A stretch of DNA of 64,000 nucleotides, taken from the NCBI RefSeq assembly GCF_001866075.3, contig NZ_CP063356.1, positions 2,408,164-2,472,163 of the forward strand, read 5' to 3'. Under the pieces are notes generated by a model, which worked only from the letters and a program-made list of their open reading frames with translations, was not told the origin of the DNA and did not search any database. This document shows positions 37,462-46,035 of the stretch, piece after piece. Position 1 is the stretch's first letter. Each line of letters begins with the position of its first letter. Source of the stretch: Anaerobacillus isosaccharinicus (GTDB lineage: Bacteria > Bacillota > Bacilli > Bacillales > Anaerobacillaceae). A program made the translations under genes and the position numbers.

Positions 37462-38188
37462 TGCTACGTTCTCGCCCCTTTCCTTCAAATAATAAACCTA
37501 ATATGAGAACAGAGATGATGGGGGATAAGGCGACTAATGCAATCATACCAAATCCATCTAATAAAGGATCTCTTCCTTCAATAGCAGATGCAACACCAAC
37601 TGCTATTGCCAAAATAAATGTAACGGTCATTGGACCGGTAGCTACACCTCCAGAATCAAAGGCGATGGCAGTAAATCTTTTTGATGAGAAATACATTAAG
37701 ACCAACGCAATCAGATAACCAGGAATAATAAAATACCATAACGGTATCCCAACTAATATTCTAAGCATAGATATGGCTATTGAAAATGCTACACCTATAG
37801 ATAAGGTATATAGCATAACATTTTGAGAAATTGACCCACCTGAAACTTTTTCAACTTCATGATTTAAAATTCTAACCGCGGGTTCTGCGAATGTTGCAAC
37901 AAACCCTAGTAAAAATCCGATTGGAATTAAAACCCAATTATAAGATAAACTTCCTAACTTTTCACCGATCATTTCACCAACTGGGAAAAAGCCAACATGA
38001 ACTCCTTGTAAAAAGAAAGCTAACCCTAGAAATGATAACATAAGACCTTTACCGATGTTAATTAACTTTTTTTTCTCAAGCTTCAAAAAGAAAAACTGAA
38101 AGATTAAAAAGAAGATGACTAACGGAAGTAAGGCAAATGTGACTTCAAGCAGTACATGGCCAAATCCTTTGAAAATTTGTATGTTCAT
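37436..38188 (-). CDS. DUF1538 integral membrane protein (second of pair)
   Basis: About 250 residues, 7 hydrophobic segments. Conserved blocks shared with the upstream paralogue: FVATFAEPAVRIL, FDSGGVATGPMTVTFILAIAVGVAS, LSPIISVLILGLL. ATG 38188 overlaps the paralogue's TGA by four bases (ATGA). DUF1538 is uncharacterised; the TGPMTV glycine-rich loop in a membrane segment suggests a transporter. Confidence 0.85.
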   Translation of the reverse strand: MNIQIFKGFGHVLLEVTFALLPLVIFFLIFQFFFLKLEKKKLINIGKGLMLSFLGLAFFLQGVHVGFFPVGEMIGEKLGSLSYNWVLIPIGFLLGFVATFAEPAVRILNHEVEKVSGGSISQNVMLYTLSIGVAFSIAISMLRILVGIPLWYFIIPGYLIALVLMYFSSKRFTAIAFDSGGVATGPMTVTFILAIAVGVASAIEGRDPLLDGFGMIALVALSPIISVLILGLLFEGKGRERSNEHRKQGA

Positions 38189-38877
38189 CCGTAAATCACC
38201 CACAGAATTAAGACAGCTAAAATGGGACCTATTGAAGCTAAGGCAACGAGCCCGAAGCTATCACTAGCTGTTGCTTTTCCTTTTAGGACAGATGCTACCC
38301 CAACACCCAATGCTAAGATAAATGGAACTGTCATTGGCCCAGTCGTTACACCACCGGCATCAAATGAAATTGGAATAAAGTTAGCAGGCGTAAATGCAGC
38401 TAGTAAAAACGCTAACCCGTACCCACCCATAAGTAGGTGATTAATTTTAATGTTAAAGATAATACGTAACAAGGCAAACATAACGAAAATTCCGACCCCT
38501 AAAGCAACTGAATAAATGAGAATGTTACTAGAGATTTCTCCATTAGAAACAAGGTCAATTTGATTGGCTAAAACTCTCACGTCGGGCTCAGCTACTGTTA
38601 CAACAAAACCTAGGAGAAAACCAAAAAATAAAATCATCCACAACTTATTCGTTTTCGGGAGAGCTGATCCAATCATTTCACCAACCGGAAGAAGGCCAAT
38701 ATGTACACCTAAAAGAAAAAGAATAAGTCCAACACTTACCATGGCAACCCCGATTAAAAACTGAAAAAACATCTCTAGTGGTAACCAAATGATCGTAAAT
38801 TGCAGTATGATCACAACTAACGTAATTGGAATAACGGCATAAATAACTTCCTTAACAGTGTCTTTGATATTCTGCAT
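38185..38877 (-). CDS. DUF1538 integral membrane protein (first of pair)
   Basis: 230 residues, similar to the downstream gene: FVVTVAEPDVRVLANQI, FDAGGVTTGPMTVPFILALGVGVAS, IGPILAVLILWVI. The two probably form a heteromeric channel. GGGAGGAGACG precedes the ATG. It is preceded in the operon by a tiny CXXCXGXG protein gene. Confidence 0.85.
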   Translation of the reverse strand: MQNIKDTVKEVIYAVIPITLVVIILQFTIIWLPLEMFFQFLIGVAMVSVGLILFLLGVHIGLLPVGEMIGSALPKTNKLWMILFFGFLLGFVVTVAEPDVRVLANQIDLVSNGEISSNILIYSVALGVGIFVMFALLRIIFNIKINHLLMGGYGLAFLLAAFTPANFIPISFDAGGVTTGPMTVPFILALGVGVASVLKGKATASDSFGLVALASIGPILAVLILWVIYG

Positions 38878-38919
38878 AAACGTCTCCTCCCATGTTCCAT
38901 TGATGTATTTTTGGTGACA

Positions 38920-39075
38920 TTAGATATGATGGCTAGGATTAGTGGATGAAATATCCCTTTTTCCTTTACCCTTACAGTGAGAACATTTAGCTTTCACTCT
39001 AAAAATTTTCATAATGAATTTGTCAACTTTTCCAGTACCATGACATTTTTTACAAATTACAACGATTGCCATCAT
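38920..39075 (-). CDS. 51-residue CXXCXGXG zinc-finger-like protein
   Basis: ATG 39075 to TAA 38920 encodes 51 residues with two CXXCXGXG modules, CKKCHGTGK (8-16) and CSHCKGKGK (31-39), the DnaJ-type zinc-binding repeat, linked by a basic helix. It ends 42 bases before the first DUF1538 gene in the same direction, so it is probably the first gene of that operon. The role may be zinc-dependent assembly or redox sensing; this is inference. It was missed by length cutoffs. Confidence 0.72.
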   Translation of the reverse strand: MMAIVVICKKCHGTGKVDKFIMKIFRVKAKCSHCKGKGKRDISSTNPSHHI

Positions 39076-39192
39076 TTCACCGCTTTCAATTTTGTTGAAT
39101 TAAATTAAAAATTCAGGCTATTTTTTCGAAGTGTTAGTAATATGAGTGATTTTAAATGTGAGAAAGTGAAATTCATCTTTTAAAGTATTTCT

Positions 39193-39240
39193 ATTATACC
39201 ATATATTCAGAACTTAAGTTACTTATAACTATGGTATAAT
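39193..39240. promoter_or_regulatory. Symmetric divergent promoter region
   Basis: ATTATACCATA (39193) and TATGGTATAAT (39230-39240) are perfect inverted arms, each containing a TATAAT -10 box facing outward, with the 10-bp palindrome AACTTAAGTT (39211-39220) at the centre. It would drive the CXXCXGXG/DUF1538 operon leftward and the chimeric integrase-YitT gene rightward. Confidence 0.6.
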
Positions 39241-39277
39241 GAGCTTATGTAACATAAGAAGTAGGTGATTTCCAATT

Positions 39278-40402
39278 ATGGAATTTGTTGAAGCAATTAA
39301 AAGTCGGCAAAAAATAAGGGAAATAAAAGAAGTTTTATTTGAGCGGTCAAAAAGAGATTACCTCTTATTCACGCTAGGGATAAACACGGGGCTAAAGGTA
39401 AGTGAACTGTTAAAAATCAAGAAGCATGAAATCATCGATAAAAATGATAATGTTAAAGAGTATCTATCAGCAGACGGCAGAGAAACTAGTTTGTGCTATC
39501 TAAACGAACAGGTTAAACAAGCAATTAAAGCATACTTGGTTACAGTTCCCTCGCTATCTAGTGATGAATACATGTTTAAATCAAAAAAAGGGGACTTTCC
39601 GATTACTAGGCAACAAGCATATCGAATTATTAATAAGGTTGCAAAAGAAGTTGGTATCGACTCGAAAATAGGAACTCACACATTAAGGAAAACGTTTGGC
39701 TATCACGCTTATCGAGGTGGTATTGCCGTTTCATTACTACAACAGATTTTTCATCATTCATCAAAAGGAGAAACAATGAAGAAATTTATTGTAAGAACAT
39801 TATATGCAAATGTCATAACATCTGTTGCTCTCATTTATTTAGCTCCTTTTGCTGCTATCACATCTTCAGAAGTGTTAATTGTGCTTTATGGGGGTGTATT
39901 ACTTGGATTAGGAATTGGACTTGTAGTTAAAGCAGGAGGAGCAATTGATGGATCAGAAATGTTAGCTGTTTGGATGAATAAGAAATATAGTATTCCAATT
40001 AGCAAATTTCTTTTAGTAATTAATGCTTTCATTTTTATCATGGCAGCAATGGTTTTTACATTAGAGAAAGCAATGTTCTCAGTTGCAATATTTTTTATAG
40101 TAACAAAGGTTATCGATTTTGTTTTGGATGGAATTAATCAAGGAAAATCAATTATGATAATTTCTACTAAACCAGAAGAGATTGGCCAAAAGTTAGTTGA
40201 TGAATTAGGGATTTCAATAACTTACCTTAATGGCACTGGTGGTTACAAGGGGGATGATATTCGCTTAATTTATTGTATTACTGATCGTTTTATGTATCCA
40301 AAATTGAAAGATTTAGTATTATCAATAGATAAATTCGCCATTTTGGAAGCTTCTTTTGTAACCGAAACAACAGGAGTTCAAAAAAATTCATTATTAAAAT
40401 AA
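39278..40402 (+). CDS. Chimeric gene: tyrosine integrase catalytic domain fused to C-terminal half of YitT-family protein
   Basis: 374 residues. Residues 1-166 are the catalytic half of a phage-type tyrosine recombinase (GINTGLKVSELL with Lys in place of the first catalytic Arg, GTHTLRKTFGYHAY, FHHSSKGETMK) but stop before the nucleophile Tyr. Residues from about 167 are the last membrane helices and cytosolic DUF2179 domain of a YitT protein (GGVLLGLGIGLVVKAGGAIDGSEML, SIMIISTKPEEI, GTGGYKGDDIRLIYCI). The frame is continuous. An AAAAGGAG site before ATG 39776 could also give the YitT half alone. Both halves lack essential parts, so this is probably a deletion fusion. Confidence 0.85.
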   Translation: MEFVEAIKSRQKIREIKEVLFERSKRDYLLFTLGINTGLKVSELLKIKKHEIIDKNDNVKEYLSADGRETSLCYLNEQVKQAIKAYLVTVPSLSSDEYMFKSKKGDFPITRQQAYRIINKVAKEVGIDSKIGTHTLRKTFGYHAYRGGIAVSLLQQIFHHSSKGETMKKFIVRTLYANVITSVALIYLAPFAAITSSEVLIVLYGGVLLGLGIGLVVKAGGAIDGSEMLAVWMNKKYSIPISKFLLVINAFIFIMAAMVFTLEKAMFSVAIFFIVTKVIDFVLDGINQGKSIMIISTKPEEIGQKLVDELGISITYLNGTGGYKGDDIRLIYCITDRFMYPKLKDLVLSIDKFAILEASFVTETTGVQKNSLLK

Positions 40403-40494
40403 TTATTATACGTTAGAGGATTTATCGTCAGCAAAGAGAGAAATTTGAGCAATAAAACCTATGATAATAACTAAATTGAAATAGATTATTAGTG

Positions 40495-40529
40495 AGCGGT
40501 ATGAGTTTTATTGTCATACTGCTTTTTTA
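40495..40529 (+). terminator. Terminator after the chimeric gene
   Basis: AGCGGTATGA and TCATACTGCT form a stem followed by TTTTTT. The rest of the 320-base gap to SelO shows no gene. Confidence 0.8.
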
Positions 40530-40722
40530 TTTCTCTAAAAAAATTTGTTGAATTCCTCTAAGTCTTCAGACAGGCCATCGATGCCTAGAAAAGGGTATAA
40601 TCAATTGGAAAAAGAAGACACTAACAGGGGACTTTCTAGTGTTTGGATAGAAGCTTGCAAAATTTAGTAATGAATATCAATGATATAGGGTAAAAAAGAT
40701 ATATAGAAATGAAGGTGAAATG

Positions 40723-42195
40723 ATGTCAAATAAGATAGAAGCTGGATGGAATTTAGACAACAGTTATGCTCGTCTTCCGCAAACATTTTATTCTAAACTT
40801 AACCCAACTCCGGTACGCTTACCAAAGTTGATCGTTATTAATCGATCGTTAGCAAAAGACTTAGGCTTAAACGATAAGGCGTTAGAAGGAGAAGAAGGCG
40901 TTGCAATTTTTGCTGGTAACCAACTTCCAAAAGGTGCTGAACCTCTTGCTCAAGCGTATGCGGGTCATCAATTTGGTCATTTTAACATGTTAGGGGACGG
41001 CCGGGCGATACTTCTTGGGGAACAAATCACGCCTGATGGTGAACAAGTTGATATTCAGCTCAAAGGTTCAGGTAGAACTCCATTTTCACGTGGTGGGGAT
41101 GGACGAGCGGGTCTTGGACCAATGCTGCGCGAATACATCATTAGTGAAGCAATGCATGCCCTAGGGATTGCTACTACTCGAAGCTTAGCGGTGGTGACAA
41201 CAGGTGAATCTGTCTACAGAGAAACCGAACAACCTGGTGCAATTATGACCAGAGTGGCGGCAAGTCATATACGTGTCGGTACCTTTCAATACGCAGCACA
41301 CTGGGGTAAGGATGATGATCTCCAGGCGCTTGCCGATTATACATTGCAAAGACATTTTCCAGACGTAAAGGCTGGTGAAAATGACAATCCATATTTACTC
41401 TTACTTCAAGGTGTGATCAAGCGGCAGGCTGATTTAATTGCGAAATGGCAACTAGTTGGCTTCATTCACGGCGTCATGAACACGGACAACATGGCGATTA
41501 GTGGAGAAACGATTGATTACGGTCCGTGTGCCTTCATGGATGTCTACGACCCGGCAACGGTATTCAGTTCCATTGATCGTCAAGGACGCTATGCGTATGG
41601 GAATCAGCCGTATATTGGTAGTTGGAATTTATCAAGATTTGCTGAAACTTTATTACCTTTGTTGCATGAAAAACAGGAACAGGCTGTTGAATTAGCCCAA
41701 GACGCGCTATCTGAGTTTTCTAAGTTGTATCGTTCAAATTGGCTCAAAGGAATGAGAGCGAAGCTAGGTTTATTTAACGAAGAGGAAGAGGATGAAGCTC
41801 TTATTGAAGATCTCCTTAGTATGATGCAAAAGCACCGTGCTGACTATACGAATACATTTCGGGCATTAACCGTGAATGAGCAGGAGGATTTAGATCTATT
41901 TCATAGTCCAGAATTTGCTGAGTGGCAAGAGCGTTGGCAGAAGCGACGAGGTAGACAGGAAGAAACGAAAGCCTCTTCAGAACAACTAATGAAAAACAAT
42001 AATCCTGGTGTAATTCCTCGCAATCATAGGGTTGAAGATGCATTAGAAGCTGCAGTGGAAAGTGAAGATTTTAGTGTTATGGAGCGACTTCTTGAAGCAC
42101 TATCAAATCCTTTCTCCTACACTTCTGAGAAATCTGATTACTGTAAATTACCTGCTCCATCAAACCGTCCATACCGAACATTTTGTGGGACATAG
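40723..42195 (+). CDS. selO: SelO/YdiU family protein adenylyltransferase
   Basis: About 490 residues, the normal length for bacterial SelO. Motifs: [46 protein letters not shown] (near 110-135), [24 protein letters not shown] (near 256), and the terminal RPYRTFCGT. This pseudokinase fold transfers AMP to Ser/Thr/Tyr residues and links to redox stress. The second ATG at 40723 sits better relative to GAAGGTG. No selenocysteine is needed in this form. Confidence 0.93.
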   Translation: MSNKIEAGWNLDNSYARLPQTFYSKLNPTPVRLPKLIVINRSLAKDLGLNDKALEGEEGVAIFAGNQLPKGAEPLAQAYAGHQFGHFNMLGDGRAILLGEQITPDGEQVDIQLKGSGRTPFSRGGDGRAGLGPMLREYIISEAMHALGIATTRSLAVVTTGESVYRETEQPGAIMTRVAASHIRVGTFQYAAHWGKDDDLQALADYTLQRHFPDVKAGENDNPYLLLLQGVIKRQADLIAKWQLVGFIHGVMNTDNMAISGETIDYGPCAFMDVYDPATVFSSIDRQGRYAYGNQPYIGSWNLSRFAETLLPLLHEKQEQAVELAQDALSEFSKLYRSNWLKGMRAKLGLFNEEEEDEALIEDLLSMMQKHRADYTNTFRALTVNEQEDLDLFHSPEFAEWQERWQKRRGRQEETKASSEQLMKNNNPGVIPRNHRVEDALEAAVESEDFSVMERLLEALSNPFSYTSEKSDYCKLPAPSNRPYRTFCGT

Positions 42196-42233
42196 ATACA
42201 CGAGACCAGTTAGTTAATCAAATTAATCGTTAT

Positions 42234-42265
42234 AGTTGCTACCTCTTCAGATAGAGGTAGCAACT
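42234..42265. terminator. Strong hairpin after selO
   Basis: AGTTGCTACCTCT pairs perfectly with AGAGGTAGCAACT, loop TCAGAT. No U-tract follows on the plus strand, so it may stabilise the 3' end rather than terminate. Confidence 0.6.
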
Positions 42266-42451
42266 AAATGATTTAATTGACAAAAGATTTAGAAAAGTAT
42301 TAAGATGAACTTAATGAATTTTATAATTGCTTATTCTCGCTATTAAACTATTGCGAAAATTTCCATTTCTCCTGCTCCTTTGACAATTCGCATAAGTGAG
42401 ACACCTACCTTCAATTTAATTATTAAAGTTAGTATATCACGGAATTGTATT

Positions 42452-42811
42452 TCACCTAAAATTGTCTATATCTGCCTTTTTTCTTGCTACTACCCCTTCA
42501 TAAACAGTTACTACAGCAAAAGTTGAAGGAGAATCGATAGCAACAACAAAAGAAAGAACTTTAGACTGACTTTTGCCAATTACGAGACGAACAGGGTGGC
42601 GGTTAGGTTTACCTTTATAAACATATTCTCCAATGTCATAACTCTCATATATTTCACCTGTCATCAAAACAACCCCTAGTTCAATAGGATCTATGTTTCG
42701 TTCTGACAAACGAGTAGCTGCATGAGATGTTAACTCAATCCCTTCACCAACCAATAAACATTGTCTCATTTGGTTTAGCTCATCGATCCAATATTTCTCC
42801 ATGTGCTTCAT
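42452..42811 (-). CDS. DUF4258 domain protein
   Basis: 119 residues. The HAATRLSERNIDPIEL block (near 31-46) followed by beta strands (YVYKGKPNRHPVRLVIG, FAVVTVYEG) is the DUF4258 pattern, a RelE-like small fold. Ribosome site TTGGAGGAG. The 36-codon membrane-peptide gene directly upstream is cotranscribed. A toxin-like role is possible but not shown. Confidence 0.75.
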   Translation of the reverse strand: MKHMEKYWIDELNQMRQCLLVGEGIELTSHAATRLSERNIDPIELGVVLMTGEIYESYDIGEYVYKGKPNRHPVRLVIGKSQSKVLSFVVAIDSPSTFAVVTVYEGVVARKKADIDNFR

Positions 42812-42836
42812 CGAATTTCTCCTCCAATTCTCTATA

Positions 42837-42947
42837 TTATTCTTCTAAAAACTTGGTTAGTGCCTTTTCAACCCCACATGTGATTAAAATTCCACTAACG
42901 AGAACACCCATCATTCCTAAAAAAAATACATTTACTGCTGCTTCCAC
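42837..42947 (-). CDS. 36-residue single-pass membrane peptide
   Basis: GTG 42947 to TAA 42837, preceded by AAGGAGAG eight bases upstream. The peptide has one hydrophobic helix (VNVFFLGMMGVLVSGILITC) flanked by acidic N-terminus and charged C-terminus (EKALTKFLEE). It ends 25 bases before the DUF4258 start. The layout resembles type I toxin-like or regulatory membrane peptides; function unknown. Confidence 0.6.
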   Translation of the reverse strand: MEAAVNVFFLGMMGVLVSGILITCGVEKALTKFLEE

Positions 42948-43001
42948 AACAATCACTCTCCTTGTTTTTTGTGTATCTAAACGCAAAAAAGGCCCAAGGA
43001 G

Positions 43002-43039
43002 CTATTGTTTACACAAAATTTTGTGTAAAAAAACAATAG
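43002..43039. terminator. Long A/T hairpin between divergent genes
   Basis: CTATTGTTTACACAAAA and TTTTGTGTAAAAAAACAATAG are near-perfect complements. It lies upstream of the DUF4258 unit, possibly a terminator or part of its promoter region. Confidence 0.5.
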
Positions 43040-43327
43040 TCCAAGGGACCTGCGATTAGTCATTTCATACTGCCTAAAAGTCTCCTATGGAGATGGCTAA
43101 AATATAATAGAGTTTAATATACTACTATTGAATCGTGAATGATTTTACTTCGGTATTTCTTTTTGTTTTTCCAGTAGAAAATTCGTGGTATAATAACCAT
43201 ATAATTAACTATTTATCATTAAACAAACAACCTGCTATGTCCATTGGACTGTTTTGAAGCAAGAGATTTCCTCTTGTTCAACACTCCTATGGGCATTTTT
43301 TTGTTGTCTAAAAAAAGGAGAGTGATT
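43040..43327 (+). promoter_or_regulatory. Promoter and structured leader upstream of PAPS-reductase-like gene
   Basis: TATAAT at 43189-43194 is a likely -10. The leader 43220-43315 contains GTCCATTGGAC and CAAGAG/CTCTTG stems and ends with CCTATGGGCATTTTTTTG, which looks like a terminator just before the ribosome site. Attenuation is possible; no known riboswitch class is recognised. Confidence 0.35.
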
Positions 43328-43693
43328 ATGTTGGCTGATCAGTTAACTATGTTTAGCGAAAATGAACTTAGGGGGATGCTTCCACCTAACAATAAGAAAG
43401 TAGAGTTATTGCCTTTAACCGAATATGACTTAATTTCAGTTCAACTCAGCGGAGGGAAAGACAGCATAATTATGGTTTTATGGCTATTAGAACAAGGGGT
43501 TGAGAAAGAAAAGATCGAGTTGTCTCATCAACATGTTGATGGGTACGATATGATACTATGTCAAGAAAATGGACAAAAGAAATTGAGATTTTTTCTTTAA
43601 CCCTACCGCGCTATCGCTTGCTGGCCTCTCAAATCATTTAAGGGACGAAACCCTTAAATGATCTGAGAGGTTAAAAGGGGTTCTCTATAGCCC

Positions 43694-44527
43694 CTAAGTA
43701 AGTTGTAGTAGTTCTAGGTATTGCTTTTCGTAAGCGATTGGCGTCATGTAATTGATAAATGAGTGTATACGTTTGTAATTATAGAAGCTAACGATGTACT
43801 CCACTATACTTCTCTTTGCTTGCTCTCTTGTTATATACTTTTCGTGAAAAATAAGCTCTCTTTTGATCACTCCATGGAATGACTCAATACAAGCATTATC
43901 GTAACAGTTCCCTTTTCTGCTCATACTTGTGATGATTCTGTTATCTTGTAATATTTGTTGGTACTCCTTCGATGCATACTGACTTCCACGATCTGAGTGA
44001 TGAATGAGTTCGGATGTTGGTGGTTGAGTACTTATTGCTCGCTTTAGTGCTATTATGACCAATTCTTTTGTCATTCGTTCCGCCATTGCCCAACCTATAA
44101 TACGTCTAGAGAACAATTCCATTATCGTTGCTAGGTACAGCCATCCTTCGCTCGTCCATATATACGTAATGTCAGCCACCCATGCCTGTCCAGGACGTTC
44201 TACTTTAAATTGTTGGTCTAATAGATTCGGATATACTGGAAGATTATGCTTTGAATTCGTAGTCGCTTTGTATTTTTTAACAGTTTTTGAACGAATGCCT
44301 TCTTCTTTCATAATTCGAGTCACTGTTTTTTGCGATACCGTTACTCCTTCTGAATTCAATTGTTTTGTGATTTTTGGACTACCATAGTTTTTCCTGGATT
44401 CTAAATGTACTCTTTTTACTTGCCCCGTTAACTTTTCTTTACGTTCCTTTTGCTTACTTTTTGGGCGGTTTAGCCAAGCATAGTAACCACTTTTAGAAAC
44501 ACCTAATACTTCGCACATCTTTGCCAC
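43694..44527 (-). CDS. IS3 family transposase OrfB
   Basis: 277 residues as an independent frame: HTH_21 region (VLGVSKSGYYAWLNRP) then the rve core with WVADITYIW, HHSDRGSQY and CIESFHGVIKRE giving the DDE residues. Its frame stays open upstream to the A6G slippery site in OrfA, so the active product is an OrfAB fusion made by -1 frameshifting. Confidence 0.93.
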   Translation of the reverse strand: MAKMCEVLGVSKSGYYAWLNRPKSKQKERKEKLTGQVKRVHLESRKNYGSPKITKQLNSEGVTVSQKTVTRIMKEEGIRSKTVKKYKATTNSKHNLPVYPNLLDQQFKVERPGQAWVADITYIWTSEGWLYLATIMELFSRRIIGWAMAERMTKELVIIALKRAISTQPPTSELIHHSDRGSQYASKEYQQILQDNRIITSMSRKGNCYDNACIESFHGVIKRELIFHEKYITREQAKRSIVEYIVSFYNYKRIHSFINYMTPIAYEKQYLELLQLT

Positions 44528-44565
44528 ACGGAATTCGTGTCGGTGCTGTTGAATGAAGTTATAAA

Positions 44566-44922
44566 TTACTTCTGGTCTTTGGCAAAGATGCTCATAGCCT
44601 TTTTTAAGATGGCATTTTCCTCTTCTAGGTCACGTATTCTTTTTTGTAATTCTTTATTTTCCTTATCTTCAGGTTTTAAATTTCCACTTCCTACAAATGC
44701 AGCTTCCTTATCTGTACTGAATTTCTTTACCCAATTGTGTAAGGTTTGCTCTGCAAGATCTAGTTCACGTGCAACCTCGGCCACTCTCTTTCCATTTTTC
44801 ACCAAACTTACAGCTTCTATTTTGAATTCTTTGTCATAATTCTTACGTTTTGTCATCTTAGACACTCCCAGTAAATTGTTAAGAACATTATACTTCATTA
44901 TCTCCCAATTTACTGTGTCCAT
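44566..44922 (-). CDS. IS3 family OrfA (helix-turn-helix) with frameshift site
   Basis: 118 residues: HTH_Tnp_1 motif (EAVSLVKNGKRVAEVARELD) and a C-terminal leucine zipper (LQKRIRDLEEENAILKKAM). On the minus strand AAAAAAG at 44605-44599 is the -1 frameshift heptamer that joins OrfA to OrfB, as in IS150. Confidence 0.92.
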   Translation of the reverse strand: MDTVNWEIMKYNVLNNLLGVSKMTKRKNYDKEFKIEAVSLVKNGKRVAEVARELDLAEQTLHNWVKKFSTDKEAAFVGSGNLKPEDKENKELQKRIRDLEEENAILKKAMSIFAKDQK

Positions 44923-45831
44923 TATTTAGACTAACATCAATACCGACTAAAACGACTTTTTTTGACTGGCCCATTGAAAGTTACCTAGAATCCTTTAGTG
45001 AACTAATGGGTATTCAACTAACCTACCAATGGAGAGAAAACGGCATTTACGGGCAAATATTCAAGGATAATCGCAAAGATGGAGATATCTATTATCTGAA
45101 TGAGCAAGGAGAATCAATTTGTATCCCAACACCACCAAAGAGAAAAACTCGTCTTATGTTTCCAGCAAAAGGTGCAAATTTAAAAACACGATATTGTTCT
45201 TATGAAGTGAAGATTGCTGTCTTTGAAAAAGTTCTTCGCTATCACCCTAAATATCAAGGTGAAAAGGGAAATCCAAAGAAGATCCTAATATGTACTGGTG
45301 AGAGAAGAGAGGAGAGTTTATGGCGTAGTAAGTACTGTGAAACAGAGTTTCATCGTGCTCATGCAGAACCAAGAGCCTACCGTCTTGTTCACCACTGGCG
45401 ACCAGTCATTGATTTTACGGAACGAGAAATATGGGATATGTTTGAGAAATATTCAATCAGACCTTACGGCAGCTATTATCTTGGATTTAGCCGAACGTCT
45501 TGTGTATCTTGTGTTTTTAACAGTCCAGACCACTGGCGTATTATGCAAGAGATCATGCCGGAACGATTTAACATGATTGTAGAAGCAGAAAAAGAGCTAA
45601 ATCATACGGTCAATGAAAAGGGGATCCCATTAACGGAAATTGTAAAGAAAGGTTCGTTAAAACGACTACCTACAGATGAACTTTACAATGAATGTGTGGA
45701 ATTTGCTCTGAAACATGAGTATCGTCCAGAGGATTTAATTATGGAGAAGTGGCTTTTACCTTATGGTGCATTCAAAGGTGCTGAAGGTGGACCAATTTAA
45801 GAATTTACATTAAAAAGGGAGAGTGAATGGC

Positions 45832-46035
45832 ATGTGTCAGTGCAAAGGTGAATGTAAAAAGAGGGAGGTTCTACTCTATGAGATCGTCAACTATGACTAT
45901 CTTGAAGAAATAGCAGACCTTCATGAAAAAATTGATAAGCAGCGTCTTACTTACAGCTCAAGTGAGTTTGTCGATTTCGTCAACCAAATCTTTGGCGAAA
46001 CGATCTTAAAAGTAGTAGGGGGCGTTCAAGTATGA
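45832..46035 (+). CDS. Small Cys-containing protein between PAPS-like and HolB-like genes
   Basis: About 67 residues. N-terminal CQCKGEC cluster (Cys 2, 4, 8), then an acidic helical body (YDYLEEIADLHEKIDK). ATG 45832 follows AAAGGGAGAG. It overlaps the next gene by four bases and lies 32 bp after the PAPS-like gene, so the three form an operon. Unrecognised; a metal-binding partner of the PAPS-like enzyme is a guess. Confidence 0.65.
   Translation: MCQCKGECKKREVLLYEIVNYDYLEEIADLHEKIDKQRLTYSSSEFVDFVNQIFGETILKVVGGVQV

Larger units (their letters stand above)
43551..44939. mobile_element. IS3-family (IS150-type) insertion sequence
   Basis: 1,389 bp. Imperfect terminal repeats: left TGATACTATGTC, right complement TGATGTTAGTCT, both continuing into AATGGACA and AAATTG blocks. 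The 3-bp direct repeat ATA lies at 43548-43550 and 44940-44942. It carries OrfA and OrfB on the minus strand. Confidence 0.88.
43328..45800 (+). pseudogene. PAPS reductase / N-type ATP pyrophosphatase family gene split by IS3 element
   Basis: The 5' part (43328-43550) starts with AAAAAGGAGAG-ATG and holds the P-loop VQLSGGKDSIIM and HQHVDG. The 3' part (44943-45800) resumes at FFDWPIESYLESF and includes CTGERREES, a C-terminal CVSCVFN Cys pair and SLKRLP. Together they would give about 350 residues, as in PAPS-reductase/DndC-like enzymes that activate substrates by adenylylation. Removing the IS and one ATA leaves the halves one base out of frame, so a second lesion or an imprecise insertion is implied. 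Native substrate unknown. Confidence 0.85.

Noticed and set aside
39278-39780. A functional integrase marking a prophage at 39 kb
   Set aside because: The nucleophile Tyr is missing, the first Arg is Lys, and no phage genes or attachment repeats are nearby.
43230-43315. Known riboswitch or T-box in the leader of the PAPS-like gene
   Set aside because: No S-box, T-box or other class signature was recognised; only generic stems and a T-run are seen.
44566-44605. OrfA/OrfB as a broken transposase gene in the IS3 element
   Set aside because: The A6G heptamer and overlapping frames are the normal programmed frameshift of IS3/IS150 elements, not damage.
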